Below the pieces are notes generated by a model. The model did no database searches and was not told the origin of the DNA. It worked only from the letters and a program-made list of their open reading frames with translations. Below are positions 51,665-57,889 of a stretch of 64,000 nt of DNA, piece by piece. This stretch comes from a bacterium (GTDB lineage Bacteria > Hinthialibacterota > Hinthialibacteria > OLB16): contig JAJVIK010000004.1 of assembly GCA_022072055.1 (NCBI GenBank), positions 150,820-214,819 on the forward strand, read 5' to 3'. Position 1 is the first letter of the stretch, and each line of letters begins with the position of its first letter. The translations under genes and the position numbers were made by a program.

Positions 51665-52222
51665 TTACTTGGCGCGCTCCAAGTATTCCCCGCTGCGGGT
51701 GTCGATTTTGAGGACATTCCCCTCCTCGATAAAGAGGGGAACATCGAGCACATACCCGGTTTCCACGGTGGCCTTTTTCTTGGCCCCGGTGGCGGTGTCG
51801 CCCTTGAGGCCCGGCTCGGTGTAGGTCACCTTGAGGGTGACCGCCGCGGGCAAGTCGATTCCCAGCGCCTTCCCCTGATGGAACAGGATTTCGGCCTCCA
51901 GCCCCTCAGTGAGATAGTTGGCGGCTTCGCCGACATCCTCACGTGAAAGGGCCACCTGCTCGTAGGTCTGCTGGTCCATGAAGTGATAGGACTCATCCGC
52001 GTACAGGAACTGCATCTTCTGACGTTGGGCGTCGGCCAAAGGGATCTTCTCCTTGCCGTTGAAGGTCCGGTCGATGACCAGTCCGGTGGCCGCGTTCTTG
52101 AGCTTGACCCGGACAATCGCGTGCCCCTTCCCGGGCTTGTGGTGCTGGTATTCGACCACCGCGTACACGGTCCCCTCAAGGTCCACCAGGACACCACGCT
52201 TCAGGTTGTTAACGGAAATCAT
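51665..52222 (-). CDS. efp: Elongation factor P
   Basis: 185 residues. [20 protein letters not shown] and [20 protein letters not shown] place Lys32 at the tip of domain I, the residue modified (or left bare) for stimulating peptide bonds at polyproline stretches. Domain III ends [20 protein letters not shown]. The lysine-tip PGKGHA sequence is of the EpmA-type or unmodified class rather than the Arg-type. The ATG lacks a strong purine tract. accB follows 14 bp downstream, a very common gene order. Confidence 0.96.
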   Translation of the reverse strand: MISVNNLKRGVLVDLEGTVYAVVEYQHHKPGKGHAIVRVKLKNAATGLVIDRTFNGKEKIPLADAQRQKMQFLYADESYHFMDQQTYEQVALSREDVGEAANYLTEGLEAEILFHQGKALGIDLPAAVTLKVTYTEPGLKGDTATGAKKKATVETGYVLDVPLFIEEGNVLKIDTRSGEYLERAK

Positions 52223-52239
52223 GAATTGGACGCCTTAAC

Positions 52240-52265
52240 AAAAAATATGGGAGCGAAAGGCTCCC
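52240..52265 (-). terminator. Intrinsic terminator of the N-formylglutamate amidohydrolase gene
   Basis: On the minus strand GGGAGC-CTTTC-GCTCCC (6-bp stem, 5-base loop) is followed by ATA and TTTTTT. It lies 40 bases past the stop of the upstream minus-strand gene and 18 bases before the efp start, so it also separates the efp operon from upstream transcription. Confidence 0.8.
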
Positions 52266-52304
52266 TTGAGATCATGCGATGTTAACTTTTCCATCTTCCG
52301 GGTG

Positions 52305-53093
52305 TCAAGAAAACCCCAGGGTTTCGGCTAGCGATTCGGAGAGGGTCTGTTTGAGGTCCAGCCACCCCTTTCCGCGTGAAAACAGCCACTTTTGGTTGAC
52401 TTCAACCTCGATTCCCAGATATCGGTGGGGTGGGAACTTTCGCCTCAGGGAGGTCGTGAACCCATCGGCCACCCCCAGATAGGGGTAATTGCGGCGGACT
52501 CGCAGGTTCGGATCGGCCCTTTCGAGGCACTCCTTCCAGGTATCGCAGAACTCGCGCTCCAGGCCGCGTGCGGGGTCGTACAAGAGGCCGATGTCGGTCC
52601 GCCGAATCTTTCCCCCCATCTCGGGGGTGAAGGAGTGAATCCCCAGGTGGAGGACTCGATGCCCCTTGCGGACACGCGCGAGGATTTCCGATTCGACCCG
52701 GTCGCGGTGGGGATGGTAGTAACGTTCGAGGATACGCAGGCGTGTTTCCCTCGGGAGCGGACGGGTAAAGCGCGAATAGAGCGCGGGGTTTCCGACGGAT
52801 CGGTTCAGATCGACCACCAAGCGAGTGACCGTGCTGAAGAGCAGCGGGGCCTCCAGGCGCCGAGCGAGATGGCGCGCCAGTTCCAGCGCCCCCAAGTCGT
52901 ATCCGGCGTGGGTGCTCAGGATCGGGTGATCCGGAGACAGGATCTCCCGGAACTCGGGGGGAACCCGGTTGCCGGCGTGCTCGCAGGTCAGGATCAGGCA
53001 GGTGGAGGCCAAGGGGAATGCCCCTCCATCGGCGAAAAACGGTTGCCAAGCAACGCGAGCGGGGATGCTCCACCTCGGCGGGGAGATGGTCAA
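52305..53093 (-). CDS. N-formylglutamate amidohydrolase-family protein
   Basis: About 263 residues from a TTG at 53093; the frame is open to an ATG at 53252 but that extension would overlap the Phd-like gene and is not conserved-looking. LILTCEHAGNRVPPEFREIL, HAGYDLGALELARHLARRLE, RLVVDLNRSVGNPALYSRFT, ILERYYHPHRDRVESEILAR and VLHLGIHSFTPEMGGKIRR are the family motifs, including the zinc-type His and Glu residues. Members hydrolyse N-formylglutamate in histidine breakdown or related amides; some act on other N-acyl amino acids. No hut genes are nearby, so the substrate is open. Confidence 0.83.
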   Translation of the reverse strand: MTISPPRWSIPARVAWQPFFADGGAFPLASTCLILTCEHAGNRVPPEFREILSPDHPILSTHAGYDLGALELARHLARRLEAPLLFSTVTRLVVDLNRSVGNPALYSRFTRPLPRETRLRILERYYHPHRDRVESEILARVRKGHRVLHLGIHSFTPEMGGKIRRTDIGLLYDPARGLEREFCDTWKECLERADPNLRVRRNYPYLGVADGFTTSLRRKFPPHRYLGIEVEVNQKWLFSRGKGWLDLKQTLSESLAETLGFS

Positions 53094-53184
53094 GGGAGAA
53101 TCGGTTCCCTTTGTCTGACCGTTCCCCACGGGCCTCACCGCCGCCCCTTCCTCGTTCCGCCCAAAGCCGGGAACCGTGCGGGAA

Positions 53185-53227
53185 TTGACCCAACGGGCAC
53201 GAGAGTGCATACTTGAAGTGAACACTT
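53185..53227 (+). promoter_or_regulatory. Promoter and inverted-repeat operator of the Phd/VapC pair
   Basis: TTGACC at 53185-53190, an 18-base spacer, and ATACTT at 53209-53214 preceded by TGC (extended -10). A perfect inverted repeat AAGTG-AA-CACTT at 53216-53227 overlaps the expected start site, the usual place for autorepression by an antitoxin. The gene starts at 53243. Confidence 0.45.
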
Positions 53228-53242
53228 TGAGGAGCAACGGGC

Positions 53243-53488
53243 ATGAAGGCATCCTTTCTCGATTTGAGGCGAAACCCCGGGAAAATCCTTGACGCGATCA
53301 ACCGCGAGGAGACGGTCACGCTCTCTCGCCGGGGGAAGACCATGGCGCGCATTGTGCCGATTCAGGGCGAGCGCACCGCGCCGGTGGAGACTCATCCGGC
53401 GTTTGGGATGTGGAGGGACCGCACCGACCTGGAGAGCCCGGCTCAGCTGGTTCGGCGGTTTCGAAAAGGTCGCTTCGATGCTCTTTGA
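53243..53488 (+). CDS. Phd/YefM-type antitoxin
   Basis: 81 residues, GAGGAG 9 bases upstream. KASFLDLRRNPGKILDAINR and EETVTLSRRGKTMARIVPIQ form the Phd/YefM fold, followed by a toxin-wrapping C-terminal tail (FGMWRDRTDLESPAQLVRRF). It overlaps the PIN toxin gene by 11 bases. It binds DNA and neutralises the toxin. Confidence 0.9.
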   Translation: MKASFLDLRRNPGKILDAINREETVTLSRRGKTMARIVPIQGERTAPVETHPAFGMWRDRTDLESPAQLVRRFRKGRFDAL

Positions 53489-53858
53489 CACGGACATCCT
53501 GATCTGGTGCCTGCGCGGCAACCCACGCGCGGCGCGCGTGGTGGATTCCGACTCCATGCGCGCAACCTCGGTGGTCAATGTCATGGAACTCCTCCAGGGG
53601 TCGCGTGACAGGAAAGAGGTTGGATTGATCCGTTCGTTCTTGAAGGACCTGGGATTTGAGGTCATCCCGCTTACCGAGAACATCGGTCACCGCGCTTTGG
53701 TTTACGTGGAGGAATACGCGCTCAAATCAGGGTTGCACGTGGCCGACGCGCTGGTGGCCGCAACCGCAGTGGAACGGCAGGCCATTCTATGCTCTGGGAA
53801 TCTGAGGCACTACCGCGCGATTTCGGAACTGGAGGTGAAGGGGTTCCGGGCGGAATGA
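53478..53858 (+). CDS. vapC: VapC-like PIN-domain ribonuclease toxin
   Basis: 126 residues from the ATG at 53478. MLFDTDILIWCLRGNPRAAR holds the first PIN acidic residue (DTDI), VVNVMELLQGSRDRKEV the conserved Glu, and LHVADALVAATAVERQAILC the late DALVAATA motif with the final metal ligand Asp. All four acidic positions appear present. It is an RNase that targets tRNA or rRNA in known cases. The partner belongs to the Phd group rather than the AbrB-type VapB, which is a common combination. Confidence 0.92.
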   Translation: MLFDTDILIWCLRGNPRAARVVDSDSMRATSVVNVMELLQGSRDRKEVGLIRSFLKDLGFEVIPLTENIGHRALVYVEEYALKSGLHVADALVAATAVERQAILCSGNLRHYRAISELEVKGFRAE

Positions 53859-54046
53859 TGACGATCGAGGGCGAGGATTTGGTCGGACCGGCGAAGGGGG
53901 AATTCATCGCGCCGCCGAAGGTCGAGGTGGGTTGGAAGGGCGGTGCAATACGAGTTCCCGAGCGGCGGCAAGAAGTGGGTCGCCTGCAGGGCGCGGGACG
54001 ACATGGGCGGGGAGGGGCAGTGGACCGCCGAGATCGAGGTGGAGTA
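53855..54046 (+). pseudogene. Frameshifted small ORF remnant of unknown family
   Basis: Starting at the ATGATG that overlaps the vapC stop, one frame reads MMTIEGEDLVGPAKGEFIAP then PKVEVGWKGG. About 90 bases in, good coding sense shifts by one base and continues as VQYEFPSGGKKWVACRARDD then MGGEGQWTAEIEVE before TAG at 54044. The two halves look like one short protein of about 62 residues with a single-base indel. I do not recognise it; a sequencing error is an alternative explanation. Confidence 0.4.
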
Positions 54047-54071
54047 GGCTATTTGTCACGGAGGCCGGATC

Positions 54072-54374
54072 ATGCATGCACAGGTTCAATTGGATGCGGA
54101 AGTCCTGGCGGAGTTTTGCCGGAAATGGCGCATCCGGGAATTGTCGCTCTTTGGCAGCGTCTTGCGGAACGATTTTGGGCCGGAGAGCGATCTGGATTTC
54201 CTGGTAAGTTTCCTGCCGGACGCGGGTTGGGATTTGTTTGATCTCATCACGATGAAGCAGGAACTGGAGGAGCGGTTCGGGCGGCCGGTTGATCTGGTGG
54301 AGAAAGAGGCGTTGCGGAATCCGTGGCGCAAGCATGAGATTCTGCGAACGCACGAGGTAGTTTATGCGGCATGA
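54072..54374 (+). CDS. mntA: MNT-domain nucleotidyltransferase antitoxin (MntA-like)
   Basis: 100 residues. IRELSLFGSVLRNDFGPESD LDFLV contains the GSx10DxD nucleotidyltransferase motif and RPVDLVEKEALRNPWRKHEI the third Asp and typical C-terminus. In type VII HEPN/MNT systems this enzyme AMPylates and silences the HEPN toxin encoded next to it. Here the overlapping downstream frame encodes only the first residues of a HEPN protein, so the antitoxin seems to be left without its partner. The ATG overlaps nothing upstream; 25 bases separate it from the fragment before. Confidence 0.88.
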   Translation: MHAQVQLDAEVLAEFCRKWRIRELSLFGSVLRNDFGPESDLDFLVSFLPDAGWDLFDLITMKQELEERFGRPVDLVEKEALRNPWRKHEILRTHEVVYAA

Positions 54375-54486
54375 CGTGAAAGACGCGGCGCGCCTGTGGG
54401 ACATGCTGCTCCGCGACCGCTCGCATCCCCCGGACGGACGTTGCGGAGCTGGTCCTTCCGCCGATCCGCATAGGACGCCGGGCTAA
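54364..54486 (+). pseudogene. Truncated HEPN (DUF86) toxin remnant
   Basis: 40 codons beginning inside the MNT gene. MRHDVKDAARLWDMLLRD resembles the start of DUF86/HEPN toxins (M-R/H-D...LWDML), after which the sequence RSHPPDGRCGAGPSADPHRT ends at TAA without any HEPN helix bundle or the RX4-6H catalytic motif. A deletion just after the first helix is the likely cause. Confidence 0.6.
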
Positions 54487-54630
54487 ATGGAACGACCCGC
54501 GAAATGGCGTTGAAAGAGAAGGACTCGGGCGATCCCTGACGAGATGTCCTCAGGCGGAGTATATGGACAGGAACGAAGAAACCCGCATCTTATGCGGGTC
54601 CATCTAATTATTGTTGGCCGAGGATTGAGA
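54487..54630. terminator. Short intergenic gap with hairpin
   Basis: ACCCGCAT-CTT-ATGCGGGT at 54581-54599 is a perfect 8-bp stem with a 3-base loop followed by CCATCTAATTATTGTT, a weak terminator-like tail. It lies just before the HTH gene, so it could end transcription from the toxin-antitoxin block. Nothing else is recognised. Confidence 0.4.
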
Positions 54631-55107
54631 ATGATCGATCCAATGGCAGTCATGACTGTAGCTGATGTGGCAGATTACCTTCGGGTGCGTGAATCCACGG
54701 TCAGGAAGCTCATTGTCAGAGGGGACATTCCCAGCTTCAATGTCGATGGTCAACCGCGTGTGCAGTACGGCGCATTGGTCGGATGGTTTCAGGCCGAGGT
54801 CCACGCGCGCTCTTTGGAAATTCTAAGACAGGAATTCCAGAAACCATCCAATTGGCGAACGGCCCTCGACGCGCAGCCCGAACTCCGGGACCAGATTCTG
54901 GCCGAAGAGCATCCAGATGGCACCTTTGGCGCGTTCCTCAAGGAAGCAGCGCTCGCTCCAGATCAATCACCTAGCGATGACCAACGCGACAATTTGTCCG
55001 AGCAGAGCATGGCACAGAATGCGAGCAGGAAGGATTTGATCCAGGACCTGGAGGCGCAGAAATCGCTCATGATCGCAGTATCCACAGGCGGGCCGGGGAT
55101 TAAGTAG
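54631..55107 (+). CDS. Excisionase/MerR-type HTH protein
   Basis: 158 residues from the ATG at 54631. VMTVADVADYLRVRESTVRK and LIVRGDIPSFNVDGQPRVQY are the winged-helix excisionase fold (helix-turn-helix followed by the NVDGQxR wing), as in phage Xis or small plasmid regulators. The C-terminal 90 residues are charged and probably helical, with no clear motif. It precedes a 200-residue protein with 27 bases between them. It could be a regulator of that gene or a remnant of a mobile element. Confidence 0.8.
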   Translation: MIDPMAVMTVADVADYLRVRESTVRKLIVRGDIPSFNVDGQPRVQYGALVGWFQAEVHARSLEILRQEFQKPSNWRTALDAQPELRDQILAEEHPDGTFGAFLKEAALAPDQSPSDDQRDNLSEQSMAQNASRKDLIQDLEAQKSLMIAVSTGGPGIK

Positions 55108-55134
55108 GTCAACGGGCAATACGAGGAACGCCGA

Positions 55135-55737
55135 TTGCGGATCAGGGATGCCTTGTCAGCAATGGATATAGAGGATCCAAATCCACATGCCGACCTCTGG
55201 GTGTGGTATGGGAAATGGAGCGATGGCAGTCTTCCGACCTATCAGTCACGGCGACGCTACATCACGGACCTCTACGAGCCGCTACTCGATGCCCTGCATT
55301 CCACCAGCAGGACTGTGATCAAGCCTCAAGAGCCAACGGGCTGGATGCGAGTGGATAGGAGCATGGAGAAGATCGGCAACGCGCTGGAACGGGCGCGGGA
55401 TGAAGAGGATTTCCAGTCTGTCGGCCTTCTCTGTAGAGAAGCCGTCATTTCCCTCGCTCAGGCCGTCTACGACCCCGAGAAGCACGGTGCCCTTGATGGC
55501 GTGCCGCCAAGTCCGACGGACGCCAAGAGAATGCTGGAAAGCTACATTGCACAGGAACTCCAGGGGTCGGCATACGACTACCAGCGGAAGTTTGCTAAAG
55601 CGGTCTTCGACCTTGCCGTCAATCTACAACACCGCCGCACTGCCAAATTCAGAGATGCAGCGCTCTGTGCCGAGGCAACGCGCTCGATGATCAATACGAT
55701 TGCCCTGCTGTCGGGGCAGAGGGACCCAGAAAGATGA
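55135..55737 (+). CDS. Possible abortive-infection-type helical protein, uncharacterised
   Basis: 200 residues from a TTG at 55135 (GAGGAAC upstream); ATG at 55162 is an alternative. WVWYGKWSDGSLPTYQSRRR in the N-terminal half and GLLCREAVISLAQAVYDPEK, PSPTDAKRMLESYIAQELQG, AVNLQHRRTAKFRDAALCAE in the C-terminal half look like a recurrent bacterial family in which the latter part is a HEPN/Abi-like four-helix bundle (RR.A.FRDA with nearby His resembles the RX4-6H motif). Abi or RNase activity is therefore a guess. The gene ends directly at the first attC-like site, so it may be a captured cassette. Confidence 0.68.
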   Translation: MRIRDALSAMDIEDPNPHADLWVWYGKWSDGSLPTYQSRRRYITDLYEPLLDALHSTSRTVIKPQEPTGWMRVDRSMEKIGNALERARDEEDFQSVGLLCREAVISLAQAVYDPEKHGALDGVPPSPTDAKRMLESYIAQELQGSAYDYQRKFAKAVFDLAVNLQHRRTAKFRDAALCAEATRSMINTIALLSGQRDPER

Positions 55738-55740
55738 GAC

Positions 55741-55817
55741 GGCCAACAACACTTCGCAGCCCCCAAAATGCCCCGCGCGGACGCGGGCCATTTTGCGGCT
55801 GAGGGCGGGCGTTAAGA
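55741..55817 (+). repeat. attC-like integron recombination site 1
   Basis: The site opens GGCCAAC (R-double-prime-like) 3 bases after the stop of the 200-residue gene and ends GGGCGGGC-GTTAAGA (R-prime-like, GTTRRRY consensus missed at one position). Between them CGCAGCC (L) pairs with GGCTG, enclosing a 14-bp hairpin (CAAAATGCCCCGCG, loop CGGA, one C-C mismatch). The symmetric imperfect fold with the core AAC/GTT sites matches integron attC structure. No integrase is present in this window. Confidence 0.5.
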
Positions 55818-55854
55818 ATACGATAAACTACACGACCCAAAAGGAGAACCATCC

Positions 55855-56133
55855 ATGCCCATCCACCTCGCGCTGTTCGAGAACGACCTGACGAGCGATC
55901 CGGACGACTACGCCGTACACGAAGCGTGGATCGTGTTCCGTCTGAATGAGGCGCCCATCAGGACGGAGCGGGAGGGCGACTTCGATGCCGTGTGTCTGAT
56001 GGATGCGGCGAGTTGCTATATTCTCGGCATGGAGTTGGTCGCCGCCAGGGCGGCCGAAGTTCCAGCGCCCGTCGCGGAGGGTCTGATCGAGACGGGGAGG
56101 GCTGCGGTCAACGGGGAGGCGGACGATGAGTAA
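55855..56133 (+). CDS. Small protein of unknown family; also present as a second partial copy
   Basis: 92 residues, AAGGAG 10 bases upstream. MPIHLALFENDLTSDPDDYA, EAWIVFRLNEAPIRTEREGD and FDAVCLMDAASCYILGMELV form a compact alpha/beta-looking unit; the last 25 residues are Ala/Glu-rich. A near-identical 138-base stretch recurs at 56895-57032. I do not recognise the family. It is followed, with an 8-base overlap, by the RhuM-nuclease fusion, so the two might form one module. Confidence 0.72.
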   Translation: MPIHLALFENDLTSDPDDYAVHEAWIVFRLNEAPIRTEREGDFDAVCLMDAASCYILGMELVAARAAEVPAPVAEGLIETGRAAVNGEADDE

Positions 56134-56809
56134 GCGCAAGAATCCACAGATTTCGCAAATGGACGCAGATAAGAACAAGAAGCAGAAAAACCATCTGCGC
56201 AAATCTGCGCCATCTGCGGATAGCGATTCATCCACCCCGCCTTCGGGCGAATTGCTGATCTACGAGTCCCAGGACGGGCGGATCAAACTGGACGTGCGGC
56301 TGGAAAGGGAATCCATCTGGCTCACGCAACCGCTGATGGCGCGGTTGTTTCAGACGACGCAGCAGAACATCAGCCAGCATATTCTCAACATCTACGAGGA
56401 AGGGGAACTGGCGCCGGAGGCAACTCACAAGAAATTCTTGTCGGTTCGCCAGGAAGGCTCCCGGCGGGTCCAACGGGAGCTGGATTACTACAATCTCGAC
56501 ATGATCATTTCGGTCGGCTACCGGGTGAAAAGCCTGATCGCCACGCGGTTCCGCATCTGGGCGACGGAACGCCTGCGGGAATACAGGCCGGACTTCCTGA
56601 TTCGCCTGACGAACGGCGTGATGCTGGTGCTGGAGACGAAGGGGCAGGAGACCGAGCAGGACAAAGTGAAGCGCCGCTATCTCGACGAATGGACTCAGGC
56701 GGTGAATGCGCACGGAGGGTTCGGACAATGGCACGCGGCTGTTGTCCAGGATCCCGGAGAGATTCGGGACGCTCTGATGGCCCATGAGACGAGAGAATCC
56801 AAGGGCTAA
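56126..56809 (+). CDS. RhuM-type DNA-binding domain fused to PD-(D/E)XK restriction-enzyme C-terminus
   Basis: 227 residues. Residues 1-38 come from an inverted-repeat element. Residues about 40-150 are the N-terminal half of a RhuM/virulence-type protein (GELLIYESQDGRIKLDVRLE, ESIWLTQPLMARLFQTTQQN, ISQHILNIYEEGELAPEATH, YYNLDMIISVGYRVKSLIAT, RFRIWATERLREY). At residues 151-156 the sequence changes to PDFLIRLTNGVMLVLETKGQ, the PD...ExK nuclease motif from the extreme C-terminus of a DEAD-helicase/type III restriction subunit, and continues RRYLDEWTQAVNAHGGFGQW to the end. The join is in frame at a shared REY. Its stop lies inside the second attC-like site. The protein could be a functional novel nuclease or a deletion scar. 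Confidence 0.8.
   Translation: MSKRKNPQISQMDADKNKKQKNHLRKSAPSADSDSSTPPSGELLIYESQDGRIKLDVRLERESIWLTQPLMARLFQTTQQNISQHILNIYEEGELAPEATHKKFLSVRQEGSRRVQRELDYYNLDMIISVGYRVKSLIATRFRIWATERLREYRPDFLIRLTNGVMLVLETKGQETEQDKVKRRYLDEWTQAVNAHGGFGQWHAAVVQDPGEIRDALMAHETRESKG
56142..56221. repeat. Inverted-repeat element (29-base arms)
   Basis: Left arm 56142-56170 (begins ATCCACAGATTTCGCAAATG) and right arm 56193-56221 (begins ATCTGCGCAAATCTGCGCC) are both 29 bases and match as reverse complements at 22 of 29 positions, 22 bases apart. The arms are built from ATCTGCG-type heptamers. Similar CAGATTTGCGCAGAT-rich sequences are dispersed in many bacterial genomes. It supplies most of the first 32 codons of the RhuM fusion. 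Confidence 0.7.
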
Positions 56810-56862
56810 CAATCGCATGCAGCGGACGCCCTGGGGTGCGCCGCTGATTTTGAGCATTCGAA
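56804..56862 (+). repeat. attC-like integron recombination site 2
   Basis: GGCTAAC (56804-56810) contains the stop codon of the RhuM fusion, as is usual for cassette ends. CAGCGGACGC pairs with GCGCCGCTG around an eight-base loop, leaving an extrahelical A, a hallmark of attC folding. The far end (CATTCGA region) does not match GTTRRRY, so the site may be decayed. Confidence 0.45.
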
Positions 56863-56894
56863 TTGAAGGACGCCCCCCCTTGCCCCATCCCCGC

Positions 56895-57032
56895 GACTAC
56901 GCCGTGAACGAAGCGTGGATCGTGTTCCGTCTGAATGAGGCGTCCATCAGGACGGAGCGGGAGGGCGACTTCGATGTCGTGTGTCTGATGGATGCGGCGA
57001 GCTGCCATATCCTCGGCAATGAGTTCGTCGCC
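56895..57032 (+). pseudogene. Second, truncated copy of the 92-residue gene
   Basis: About 93% identical over 138 bases (10 differences) to 55906-56043. It encodes DYAVNEAWIVFRLNEASIRT and EREGDFDVVCLMDAASCHIL but lacks the original start and ends in an unrelated tail. Frame is conserved, and several changes are silent, suggesting an older duplication. It has no ribosome binding site of its own. Confidence 0.7.
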
Positions 57033-57071
57033 TTGAGCGGATGTGATAGGATGAGTGCTCGGGAGGCGGTC

Positions 57072-57275
57072 ATGAATCGACGTGAATTGACATCTCGCGT
57101 TATCCGTCCGGGCCAGCCGATTCCGCCGGACGACGAGTGGCTTGACGACTCCGTTGAGGAGCGGGTTGTGGCCGTGTGGACTTTAACAAAACTATGTTAC
57201 GCGTGGGGACAGGAGGATGTCGGTGAACCGCGACTTCATCGAGATATTAGCAGCGTTCAACGCCCACTCCGTTGA
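57072..57275 (+). CDS. Small partner protein of the second nucleotidyltransferase
   Basis: 67 residues from the ATG at 57072, preceded by GGGAGGCGG. NRRELTSRVIRPGQPIPPDD, EWLDDSVEERVVAVWTLTKL and CYAWGQEDVGEPRLHRDISS fit a short helical family that typically sits before a DUF6036-type nucleotidyltransferase. Its 3-prime end overlaps that gene by 59 bases in another frame, so the two are translationally linked. Confidence 0.72.
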   Translation: MNRRELTSRVIRPGQPIPPDDEWLDDSVEERVVAVWTLTKLCYAWGQEDVGEPRLHRDISSVQRPLR

Positions 57276-57681
57276 GTATATCATAGTCGGAGCCCACGCC
57301 ATGGCTGCCCATGGGCATGTTCGCGCCACGAAAGACCTTGATATCTGGGTGCGGCCAAGCGACGAAAACGCGCCGAAGGTCCTCGCCTCGCTGGTGGAAT
57401 TCGGCGCTCCACTCCATGATCTCACAGAGGCGGATTTGGCAACGGCGGGGACCATTTTTCAAATCGGAGTCCCCCCGATCCGGATAGACATCCTCACTGA
57501 GATTGATGGCGTGGCGTTCGAGTCGGCTTGGCCTGATCGCATCGACGTGCAGATTGGGGGTATTTCAGTCCCGGTCCTTTCGCGTCATCACTTGATGGCC
57601 AACAAGCGAGCGTCAGGGCGTCTCCAGGATCTGGCGGACTTGGAGAGGTTGGAGAAAGATGAGGGACGAAGGACGGAGTGA
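57217..57681 (+). CDS. Nucleotidyltransferase-fold protein (DUF6036/AbiEii-like), second copy
   Basis: 154 residues, AGGAGG... immediately upstream of the ATG (spacing is short). SVEYIIVGAHAMAAHGHVRA TKDLDIWVRP carries the G-x(n)-DxD nucleotidyltransferase signature, IRIDILTEIDGVAFESAW the third acidic residue and ISVPVLSRHHLMANKRASGR LQDLADLERL the C-terminal helix. It is similar in layout to the protein at 22890-23348 but only distantly related in sequence. Both may be stress or defence modules. Confidence 0.86.
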   Translation: MSVNRDFIEILAAFNAHSVEYIIVGAHAMAAHGHVRATKDLDIWVRPSDENAPKVLASLVEFGAPLHDLTEADLATAGTIFQIGVPPIRIDILTEIDGVAFESAWPDRIDVQIGGISVPVLSRHHLMANKRASGRLQDLADLERLEKDEGRRTE

Positions 57682-57782
57682 AAGGCCGGATACATGCAGG
57701 CGGACATCGACGACCTCGCGCGGCGGGCCGTGGTGGTCATGGCGCTCGATCACGGGACCTTAAGCCCACCCCCTCCTCACCT

Positions 57783-57889
57783 CCCCGTTGCACGGGGAAG
57801 GAACCAAGACTCCCCTCCCGTGCACGGGAGGGGCAGGGGGAGGGTGGGCAAACCGACCCCCTCCTAACCTCCCCCTTGCAAGGGGGAGG
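57783..57889. repeat. Array of three palindromic REP-like hairpins
   Basis: CCCCGT-TGC-ACGGGG (57783-57797) is followed by two perfect 22-base palindromes: CCCCTCCCGTG with its complement (57812-57833) and CCTCCCCCTTG with its complement (57868-57889). The first and third share the leader ACCCCCTCCT-A/C-ACCTCCCC, so they are direct copies of one unit. On the minus strand the third supplies the last codons and the stop region of the GCS2 gene (SSPLQGGG tail). Confidence 0.85.

Noticed and set aside
54364-54630. A full HEPN toxin gene
   Set aside because: Only the first 18 or so residues fit; no other frame continues the helix bundle or RX4-6H motif in the next 250 bases.
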